Below, piece by piece: positions 1 through 7,438 of a stretch of 15,000 bases of DNA. The translations under genes were made by a program, and so were the position numbers. The stretch's first letter is position 1; every line of letters starts with the position of its first letter. The stretch is from Glandiceps talaboti (Eukaryota > Hemichordata > Enteropneusta > Spengelidae). The stretch spans positions 15,814,867-15,829,866 of the forward strand of contig NC_135557.1 of the NCBI RefSeq assembly GCF_964340395.1. The letters run 5' to 3'. The notes beneath the pieces are model-generated. The model made no database searches. It was not told the origin of the DNA and worked only from the letters and a program-made list of their open reading frames with translations.

Positions 1-80
1 TATACCGTAATTAAAAAATCTCCCTACACCAACTATTTTAAAATTGAATGTAATCGGAACCACACCAATTTTTTTACGCC
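1..80 (+). mobile_element. MITE family A, 3' end (cut by window start)
   Basis: This matches the right end of the full copy at 3441-3809 over about 70 bp (caactattttaaaatt, then gtaatcggaacc, then tttttacgcc). It ends in GCC and is followed by TAA (81-83), the flank expected for a 3 bp TWA duplication. The left part lies outside the window. Confidence 0.75.
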
Positions 81-83
81 TAA

Positions 84-726
84 CAAGAATGAACGTGTTT
101 AGTAGTTATGTCGCATAAATCGACAGCTCATAACAGATAAACTTCGGGGTGGTCGCTCTAAAACTATTTTTTATTAATTTACTTCATTTTTGTGTGTTTG
201 ATAAACTCTTTTTTTGGCAATAACTTTGCTTTTACCATAAATGTTTTATACAAAATAAAAGAAATATTCAACATCAATATGACATTTGAATAAAATGGGG
301 GAGAAGAACTAAGGAGAATTCAGGAGAGAAAATGAAGGGAGATTCAGTTCAACTTTAGATTTGTTAGTGTGGAGTTAGAGATATAGCTGGACTTGAGTAG
401 AAGGTAGAGTTGGACGAAGTCACAAATCTGTGACGAGGAGAGACAGATTTCAGTTGAGCTTTTAGAAATTTAATGTACTTTGATCTCATTGGCAAGACAG
501 GCAAGAAAAGGACTAAGATTAGTACTCCTTGACTCTTATTTAGAAGTAAATTTCACCAAACTTACATATTCCAGTCTTTCTTAAAATTCCTTCCCCAGAA
601 CTGTTCGACAGATTCCGCGCACGATTACATCAGTGTGGACTTAGCGACTGACATCTTTTGTATATATATGCGGGGAGATTGTTGGACATACGGACCGTTG
701 ACCGTTACTGTATTATACTGCAGATA
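84..726. other. Non-coding stretch, no gene seen
   Basis: AT-rich DNA between two MITE A copies. A purine-rich run lies at about 297-350 (ggggagaagaactaagg and similar). No splice-bounded open frame stands out on either strand. Confidence 0.6.
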
Positions 727-727
727 A

Positions 728-1094
728 GGCCTACTAACTAACAGTTTGTGGTTCCGATTACACTCCATTTTAGAACAAGTGTTGTAGATTAGTTTTTATT
801 TATTTTATTTTTTCCATGTGTGTCTAGTTCAGGTAGTTATGTTTTCCGTTGTTTTGCAAATTGTTTCCGTGTTATTGGTTTCTTCCCATCAGATGTACTA
901 CGGCTCCATAAATACATATTGGAAGAACAATTTTTTATTGTCTTCTTATTAGTTGATGTCAGTTTCCGCGTCCAGACTTCACGATTTTCACGGGTTTTTT
1001 TCTTCTCGAACATGCAAAAAAAAGTTTAAGGTCGGCAGTGAAAAACTAGGTGGAGTCGGGTAACTGGAACCAAACAACTTTTTTTTTCTAGGCC
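728..1094 (-). mobile_element. MITE family A, full inverted copy (367 bp)
   Basis: On the minus strand it starts GGCCTAG, an A run, then GTTGTTTGGTTCCAGTTACC, and ends with the inverted counterpart gtgtaatcggaaccac ... ggcc. Its interior aligns with 3441-3809, including aaactgacatcaact and cgtgaaaatcgtgaag. The left flank is TAA (725-727); the right flank is TTG, so the duplication has decayed. It has no coding capacity, and is presumably mobilised by a PIF/Harbinger-type transposase elsewhere. Confidence 0.8.
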
Positions 1095-1495
1095 TTGTTC
1101 TTTGAATAACATGAAGTACATATGTTTAATTTGTTTGATAAGTAAAACATGAATGATTACTGTCCAGTAATAGCTGCAAAACCCAACTAATCACGCTCAA
1201 TTTTTTTACAACAGTAGAAGTTGTAAAACAAACAGGAAAAAAAGGGGGAAACAATACTTAATATTTAAAATAGTTTTCAACGTTTTACACTTATTGTAGT
1301 TACGGTGTAGCACAACGTTTTTCATCATTCAGGCGCAGGAATTTAAGCTAACGCAAGATAACGAAAAGAGTAATTAACGTTTGACAAACGGAGGGAAGCA
1401 CTTCATATCGACGTAATGATATAAGAACTTGACATTAAAAATGAAAACGAATAAAAAAAAGCGATCGTCCTTTAGTTTGAAAAGTGCCGAGAATT

Positions 1496-1708
1496 CTACT
1501 CGATATAAGTAAACCTGATAAAAGGAATTTTAAAGCAATCTATGCATTTTTGAGCAAATAAAAAATTGCTAACAAATTAAGGTGTGTGTTGTACTCACCT
1601 GTAAGTTGTAGACAGCCGAAACTCCTCACAACTGCAAACTAAAGTATGGTGTAGATAACCCTTTATATGAGAATACAATTCTATATTTGGTAACTCATGT
1701 TTATTCAT
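1496..1708 (-). other. Speculative two-exon small reading frame
   Basis: Minus strand: ATG at 1708 opens 36 codons ending at ACAG|GTGAGTAC (last exon base 1599), close to the perfect donor consensus. Eighty-four bases on, attccttttatcag| (exon from 1514) restores the frame for a few codons to TAG at 1496. The product would be about 42 residues, starting MNKHELPNIELYSHIKGYLH, with no recognised domain. The splice signals are good but the protein is short and unsupported. Confidence 0.2.
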
Positions 1709-1934
1709 GAGAATAAATTAAGCACGCGCAGTCCGAGAAGTTATCTTAGGAACAGAGAAATACGTGTAGAGGGATAGGTAGACAGAGAGTGAATCAAAAT
1801 GTCCGTGTCTCCATTAAAATAATTCATACGAACGACGTGATATGAGTGAGTAATTGCATTTCATTCATGTTGAACAAAATAAAGTACTCTTATATAGCAA
1901 GGTACTCAGTTAAAAGCCTCCCCCTTCCGTATTA

Positions 1935-2169
1935 GGCCTAAAAATAATTGTTTGGTTCCAGTTACCCGACCGCACCCAGTTTTTTTATTTGCCGACCCTA
2001 AACTTTCTTTTACATATTCGAGACAAATAAATACAAAATCGCGAAAATTGTGATGTCTCGCAATAGTGGATGTAGAAACTGACATCAACTTAAAAAGACA
2101 ATATAAAACTATTCTTCCAACTTGAATCTGTAATGGATGTACATACATTACCATACAATGTTTTACGCC
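1935..2169 (+). mobile_element. MITE family A, internally deleted copy (235 bp)
   Basis: It opens TTA|GGCCTAAAAATAATTG and closes TTTTACGCC|TAA, so the terminal repeats are clear and the flanks are TTA/TAA. Compared with 3441-3809 it lacks about 130 bp between ctgtaatgg and the right terminal repeat. Confidence 0.82.
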
Positions 2170-2228
2170 TAACTGAGTAAATAATATAAAAGGGTAGCCA
2201 CATTATGTTAAATATAAGAACAAAGCCG

Positions 2229-2276
2229 TTATTTATACTCCCTCAACTTCCAGAGGAGCATAGAATCTATTGCAAC
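2229..2276 (-). pseudogene. Terminal exon-like island, duplication copy 1
   Basis: After caaatgttttcatag| the minus strand reads VAIDSMLLWKLREYK and TAA in phase 0, compatible with the preceding island across a 211 bp intron. The identical 48 nt occur in copy 2. No canonical AATAAA follows closely before the MITE, which counts against an intact gene. Confidence 0.3.
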
Positions 2277-2487
2277 CTATGAAAACATTTGATTGTGGCA
2301 TCAATATGTTTAAAACGCTCAAAGTATGGAATTGTTAAGGCCTTTCAAATAACAACAATTACTTTCAATAGGTAAAATTATTGGATTCAACATCCCTCGG
2401 TAACCTTTGATCTGTCAATCATATTAAAATGTCTTGAATATGTATTTAAAGAACATGTTGTATAACAGGGTGGAACGTTTTGGTTAC

Positions 2488-2564
2488 CTCGTACTCAGGG
2501 CGAAACGAAAACATTCTTCCCTTTTGCTGGCAGGCTAAAATTGTTGGTCTTTGTTCAAAACAGT
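2488..2564 (-). pseudogene. Exon-like island, duplication copy 1
   Basis: The minus strand reads ttattttttttgttag|, then 77 nt open in one frame (CFEQRPTILACQQKGRMFSF, then RPEYE), then GAG|GTAACC. It enters with a two-base partial codon and leaves in phase 0, which fits the next island at 2229-2276. Upstream lies the satellite, so any earlier exons are missing or distant. I do not recognise the peptide. It could be the relic of a gene's 3' end or a chance open stretch; the preserved length and splice-like borders in both copies are the argument for exon origin. Confidence 0.3.
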
Positions 2565-2629
2565 CTAACAAAAAAAATAATGCACAGAACATCATATAAC
2601 ACAATTCAACAGAATCAACAAACGATGTA

Positions 2630-3427
2630 ACACAACACAACACCACACCACACAACACCACACAACACAACACAACACAACACAACACAACACAACACAA
2701 CACAACACAACACAACACCACACCACACAACTCAGCGCAATACACAACACAACTCAGCACAATACACAACACAACAACACCACCACACCACACCACACTA
2801 CACAACTCAGTGCACTACACAACACAACTCAGCGGAATACAATACAATACAACACAATACAATACAATACAATACAATACAATACAATACAATACATACA
2901 ACACAACACAACACTACACTACACTACACTACACTACACTACACTACACTACACTACACTACACAACACAACACAACACAACACAACACAACACAACACA
3001 ACACAACGTACACAACACAACACAACACCACACCACACTACTCGGCGCAATACACAACACAACTCAGTACAATGCAATACAACACAACACAACACAACAC
3101 AACACAACACAACACAACACAACACCACACCACACCACACCACACCACACTACTCGGCGCAATACACAACACAACTCAGTACAATGCAATACAACACAAC
3201 ACAACACAACACAACACAACACAACACAACACAACACAACACAACACAACACAACACCACACCACACCACACTACTCGGCGCAATACACAACACAACTCA
3301 GTACAATGCAATACAACACAACACTACACTACACTACACTACACTACACCACACCACACCACACCACACAACACAACACAACACAACACAACACAACACA
3401 ACACAACTTAGCGCAATGCAATACAAG
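2630..3427. repeat. ACACA-type pentanucleotide satellite, about 800 bp
   Basis: Pentamers of the CACAA type with blocks of CACCA, ATACA (about 2838-2893) and CACTA (about 2911-2961). A higher-order unit marked by ctcggcgcaatacacaacac recurs at 3041, 3153 and 3275, a period of 112-122 bp. Long reading frames here on both strands (HNTTQ and LCCVV repeats) are by-products. Confidence 0.95.
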
Positions 3428-3440
3428 TTACAACATATAA

Positions 3441-3809
3441 GACCAAATAAAAAAAGTTGTTTGGTTCCGGTTACCCGACCCCCACCAAGTTTTTCATGCC
3501 AACCCTCAACTTTTTGTACGCATTCGAGAAAAATAATAACAAAATCGCGAAAATCGTGAAGATTCGTAGAAAACAGTGGGTGCAGAAACTGACATCAACT
3601 TAAAAAGACAATATAAAACAATTCTTCCAATCTGTAATGGCTGCTGATAGGAAGAAATAAACAACACAGACCATTTGGAAAACAATGGAAAACTTGAACT
3701 AGACACTCACACATGAAAATAATATGTAATAAAATATTTTTACAAATCTACCTACCCCAACTATTTTAAAATTCAATGTAATTGGAACCATACAATTTGT
3801 TTTTACGCC
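3441..3809 (+). mobile_element. MITE family A, full copy (369 bp)
   Basis: Left end GACCAAATAAAAAAAGTTG then TTTGGTTCCGGTTACCC; right end gtaattggaaccatac ... tttttacgcc. Flanks are TAA on the left and TGA on the right. This copy still has the interior missing from 1935-2169 and serves as the reference for the family here. Confidence 0.82.
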
Positions 3810-3864
3810 TGAGTAAATAATATAAAAGGGTAGCCACATTATGTTAAATATAAGAACAAAGCCG

Positions 3865-3912
3865 TTATTTATACTCCCTCAACTTCCAGAGGAGCATAGA
3901 ATCTATTGCAAC
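3865..3912 (-). pseudogene. Terminal exon-like island, duplication copy 2
   Basis: Identical to 2229-2276 over all 48 nt, after the same acceptor and a 211 bp intron. Confidence 0.3.
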
Positions 3913-4123
3913 CTATGAAAACATTTGATTGTGGCATCAATATGTTTAAAGAGCTCAAAGTATGGAATTGTTAAGGCCTTTCAAATAACAACAATTACTT
4001 TCAATAGGTAAAATTGTTGGATTCGACATCCCTCGGTAACCTTTGATCTGTCAATCATACTATAATCTCCTGGGCATGTATTTAAAGAACATGTTGTATA
4101 ACAGGGTGGAACGTTTTGGTTAC

Positions 4124-4200
4124 CTCGTACTCAGGGCGAAACAAAAACATTCTTCCCTTTTGAAGGTAGACTAAAAGCGTTGGTCTTTGTTCAAGACAGT
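4124..4200 (-). pseudogene. Exon-like island, duplication copy 2
   Basis: This is the counterpart of 2488-2564 with the same length, frame, acceptor type and GAG|GTAACC donor. It reads CLEQRPTLLVYLQKGRMFLF, then RPEYE. Relative to copy 1 nearly all differences change the amino acid, so purifying selection on both copies is not evident. Confidence 0.3.
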
Positions 4201-4262
4201 CTAGAAAAATAAATGATGCACAGAACATCATATAACACAATTCAACAGAATCAACAAACGAC

Positions 4263-4354
4263 GCAACACAACACAACACAACACAACACAACACAACACA
4301 ACACAACACAACACCACACCACACCACACCACACCACACAACTCAGCACAATGC
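4263..4354. repeat. Short copy of the pentanucleotide satellite
   Basis: The same CACAA/CACCA pentamers as at 2630-3427, in the matching position of duplication copy 2, but only about 90 bp long. Confidence 0.92.
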
Positions 4355-4601
4355 AATACAAGTTACAACATATAAAAAATGTCACAACGCAATAAACTAT
4401 GCTAAAAAACACAATATAATTCAGTGAAACACAATACAGCTTGGTATTGCACTACACAACACAGTACAAAACTACACATGATATTACAACATACAATCCA
4501 AAAGAAGACATTTTCAAAGGCTGATTTTTTTTAAACGTAATAATATGATATTGAATTACATTTTTATATTTCGTTGCCAAAATACAAAAAAATACATTCA
4601 C

Positions 4602-4650
4602 CCAAAAACCAACCAACCAACAAACAAACAAACAAACAAACAAACAACAA
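4602..4650. repeat. (AACC)n/(AAAC)n microsatellite
   Basis: A few AACC units pass into about seven AAAC units within otherwise unremarkable AT-rich DNA (4380-5100), where no gene is visible. Confidence 0.85.
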
Positions 4651-5109
4651 CCCCAAACCAAAACAATACTTTTGGCTCGTACGGCTTGCCATAACCAACT
4701 GTGCGTTCAACATCAACAGTTTAGAATATAGTATAGCATGTTAACGGTCCTTGTACTTCGTATATTTTTATGTTATTTTGATATTACACACCAAACTGGG
4801 TTATAACGGCCGGCCATGTGAGAATTATTAATATTTGATGCTTATAAATTGTTCAGAATATACCAGAGACGTGTGATAAATACTAAAAAGTTCGATGTCG
4901 TTGCGCGGGGATGCTGATATCAGTAGAGTAGACGTTTAGTCTCTGGGGTCTAGCCTTCAGCTCTGTCAATTAAACCCAAACACGTGACCCCCATTTATGG
5001 TACAACAAGTGTGTGTCAAATATTTGGTTATTGATTAAGAGTATTCTTGTAATTTATAATTAAAACTCAACAGTATGCATAATATATCTTCCATGGTTTT
5101 ATAACACAA

Positions 5110-5166
5110 CTCCTGTGGCATAGTGGTTACTGTTCAGGACTATTAGTCGTTAGGTTAAAGGTTTTA

Positions 5167-5168
<2 letters not shown>
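5110..5168 (+). mobile_element. tRNA-derived SINE head (degenerate)
   Basis: ctcctgtggcatagtggtta is tRNA-like: TGGCATAGTGG (5116-5126) fits the RNA polymerase III A box TGGYNNAGTGG, and GGTTAAAGGTT (5153-5163) is a weak B box (GGTTCRANNCC). The middle caggactattagtc resembles an anticodon arm. No acceptor stem can be paired, so it is not a working tRNA. It runs straight into an (AC)n tail, as SINEs often do. Confidence 0.5.
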
Positions 5169-5246
<78 letters not shown>

Positions 5247-5388
5247 CTACCTACCTACCAACCTACCTACCTACCTATCTACCTACATACATACATGCAT
5301 ACATGCATACATGCATACATATATACATACATACATACATACATACATACATACATACATACATACATACATACATACATACATACAT
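5169..5388. repeat. Composite microsatellite (AC)n-(ACCT)n-(ACAT)n
   Basis: About 37 AC units (5169-5242) grade into ACCT units (to about 5283) and ACAT units with ATGC variants (to 5388). The stepwise change suggests successive mutation and expansion of one array. Frames reading HTYI are artefacts. Confidence 0.95.
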
Positions 5389-5759
5389 GCAGAGTCAGAT
5401 TTTTTGGGGAAACCCTTTGAGTTGTGTTTTGTTGATACCATTTATCCAATTTTCCTTTGTATTTGAAAGTGTTTATACATATTGTTTTTTTTTCTGTTTC
5501 TTTGTGAATACCCTTAATAAGTTCAATCTGAGCTAAACGATATTTTTTGTTTCTTCCTGTTTTTGAACACTGGGTAGATCTCGAATTTCAACCAAGAAGA
5601 TTATGTAAGTATAAATATAAGAGTGAAAGTTTACGTTTGCGAAAGTTGGGCTAACGTATATTACTAACAAATACATCTGTCAACGTTGATCACTTCATAC
5701 AAAGCCAAGCCAGTGTAGGGCGCCCTCAAGAGTTGGACTAGGTAGTAATCGTGTCATAG

Positions 5760-5982
5760 TTTTGCCAGATCCAGATCTCCACCAAAAATCTAAGGAAAGG
5801 GTCTTTGTCGTAAAACACAGTTCTTTCACAAGGTTTCCTTCAAATCGAGTCATCCTTTGTTGATATATTCAGCAAATAATTTTACTGAAACCTGGCTACG
5901 TGGCGATGAGACTGATCATTTTACAAACAAACAAACAAACAATCATACAAATAAAGAAACAGCAGGGGATGAAAACATGACG
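5760..5982 (+). mobile_element. Decayed LINE 3' tail (RTE/CR1-like)
   Basis: The order ccagatccagatctccacc, aaaatctaaggaa, then (ACAA)n at 5928-5942 and gggatgaaaacatgac resembles a 3'-tail architecture of RTE/CR1-type elements or their SINE partners in many marine invertebrates, by recall. No reverse transcriptase frame is present. Family assignment is tentative. Confidence 0.45.
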
Positions 5983-6538
5983 GATGAAAATTGCATTTAA
6001 TAGCGTAGGAGGGGTGGGGGAAGATTACGCGAAGCCTTTCGAAACATTGACGGGTTCGCCCTGAATGCCTGGAAACAGTTCAAGGATACATACAGTATTA
6101 AAAGTGGCACAAGCTGAATTTACAAGCTACAAATGTAGTTGATGACCAGAACACAGACAAGGAAATTCGTTGTCTGAGAATACAGTGAAAATATTAATAT
6201 AAAAACCTCCAGTATAATTGTATGCCAATGTATGCCTTCTAAGACATAATATTTGTCTTCTGGCATTCTTAGAAAGGTTGACGAGATTGCGTCAGAGATT
6301 TCCTCAGCATCTCATATGCGTATGATAAATGATGTCATCGGATAGGTTATAGGTTATATCTTAATACCAGATTTGAGTTCAGTCAATTGCAAATGATGGT
6401 TAAGCATACATCAGTAAGTAGAATACCACGAGTAACTCTTTGATATGTTAATATGCCAAAAACCAGTATAAACTCGTTTTGTGTCCCTTTAACAAACCTG
6501 CCTTAACATGTGTTTGTGTGTATTATTTCTCTTGACAG

Positions 6539-6615
6539 CAAAAAGAAGACTTTCAGAAAGGGAAAGATTGGAAAAATTGAGACAGCAGTTTGGGGATTTA
6601 GAACTCCAAGGATAA
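6539..6615 (+). CDS. Candidate terminal exon of an unrecognised plus-strand gene
   Basis: The acceptor tattatttctcttgacag precedes a 77 nt segment. In one frame it encodes KRRLSERERLEKLRQQFGDL followed by ELQG and TAA, entering with a two-nucleotide split codon. The peptide is charged and amphipathic with heptad-like Leu spacing, as in many C-terminal coiled-coil tails. A second frame is also open to a stop at 6637-6639 but reads as a less protein-like string. A poly(A) signal follows 114 bp later. I do not recognise the protein, and no convincing upstream exon is visible; it may lie left of the microsatellite at 5169-5388. Confidence 0.45.
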
Positions 6616-6728
6616 CATGCAAATACCTGGTGGGGTAACTGACATGTCGGTTGGGTTATCGCAAACACACAATTTTTTTTATTACTTTTTTTTACTTTTA
6701 CTTTTTACGTGTGTTTTAATTAAAAACA

Positions 6729-6734
6729 AATAAA
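6729..6734 (+). terminator. Poly(A) signal for the plus-strand terminal exon
   Basis: AATAAA within aacaaataaataatt, 114 bp beyond the TAA stop at 6615. With the minus-strand signal at 6788-6793 the two transcripts would converge and probably overlap slightly at their 3' ends. Confidence 0.45.
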
Positions 6735-6787
6735 TAATTACCAAAACACAAGCAGTGGACACAATCTGTTTAATATTTACGAATTAT

Positions 6788-6793
6788 TTTATT
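6788..6793 (-). terminator. Poly(A) signal of the V-set Ig gene
   Basis: The minus strand reads AATAAA about 135 nt past the TGA stop, inside an A-rich context. A second AATAAA on the same strand lies at 6678-6683. Either would give a short 3' UTR. Confidence 0.55.
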
Positions 6794-6927
6794 TTTTTGT
6801 AAACCGAGATGAAATATTGTGAACAACATATATGTATAGGTGATCTAGCTATTTTTGGGTTTGCGGTATGTTTGACTATTCCTAGAGAAAAATTTCAACA
6901 ACTTTTGAAAATGTATTCAATTTTAAT

Positions 6928-7204
6928 TCAATTAAATATCAAATTAAATACGCACAAAGTGACAAAAGTAATACTGAGTAGTGTATTTAATCTGACAACT
7001 TCATTGCCGTCACTTGGTGTTGATTCAGTGTGTGCTAACACTGTTGTTAAGTTTTCCAACTTTGGCTTCACAATAAGCGTGGTGTTCGTCGTTTCCACGA
7101 CGACATTGCCCTCAACGACGAACCTGACAATACACCAGTATTCACCTGCATCTTCCAGAGTGACTGACGTTATCTTTAAAGAAGCCTTGTTGACGATAGA
7201 GTAC
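6928..7204 (-). CDS. Exon 3 of the V-set Ig gene: C-terminal half, stalk, hydrophobic tail
   Basis: The exon opens after ttttacttgtatag and completes an Arg codon begun in exon 2. It carries SLKITSVTLEDAGEYWC, the textbook E-F strand signature with the second disulfide Cys, then the G strand (NTTLIVK), a polar stalk with NLT, and a hydrophobic end LLSITFVTLCVFNLIF followed by one Asn and TGA. The lack of a basic cytoplasmic tail favours GPI attachment, perhaps near Ser148-Asn151; a short membrane anchor is the alternative. The plus-strand reading frame over the same bases is a shadow. Confidence 0.87.
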
Positions 7205-7404
7205 CTATACAAGTAAAACAATAGATAACGTTGCTTTATGTATGTATGTATGTATGTATGTATGTATGTATGTATGTATGTATGTGTGTATGTATATATA
7301 TATGTATGTATGTATGTGTGTATGTATGTATGTATGTATGTATGTATGTATGCATGTGTGTATGTGTGTGTGAGCGTGCGTGCGTGCATGCATGCGTGGG
7401 TGAG

Positions 7405-7438
<34 letters not shown>

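Larger units (their letters stand above)
1935..4376 (+). repeat. Tandem segmental duplication: MITE + unique segment + satellite
   Basis: Copy 1 (1935-3436) and copy 2 (3441-4376) share the same order: MITE A, a roughly 460 bp unique segment (from 2175 and 3811, offset 1636), an ACACA-type satellite, and the closing phrase caatgcaatacaagttacaa. The unique segments are nearly identical, with scattered substitutions. The copies differ mainly in an internal MITE deletion in copy 1 and in satellite length (about 800 against 90 bp). Confidence 0.88.

Noticed and set aside
2630-3427. CRISPR-like regular repeats
   Set aside because: No constant repeat with unique spacers; it is a simple pentamer array with a superunit.
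2446-3559. Long open frames of HNTTQ and CCVVL repeats on both strands
   Set aside because: They are translations of a pentanucleotide satellite, open in several frames at once, with no domain or conserved non-repeat part.
5110-5168. Functional tRNA gene
   Set aside because: No acceptor stem pairing, degenerate B box, and fusion to a microsatellite; a SINE head is more likely.
5578-5604. 27 nt micro-exon between gggtag and gtaagt, as an upstream exon of the 6539 terminal exon
   Set aside because: Borders look good, but nine codons with no partner exons cannot be distinguished from chance.
6004-6117. Open frame with protein-like text (RLREAFRNIDGFALNAWKQF)
   Set aside because: Only 37 codons, no start codon, no acceptor at its edge, stop just upstream.
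6809-7216. Plus-strand 135-codon frame
   Set aside because: Shadow of Ig exon 3, which has clear domain residues on the opposite strand.
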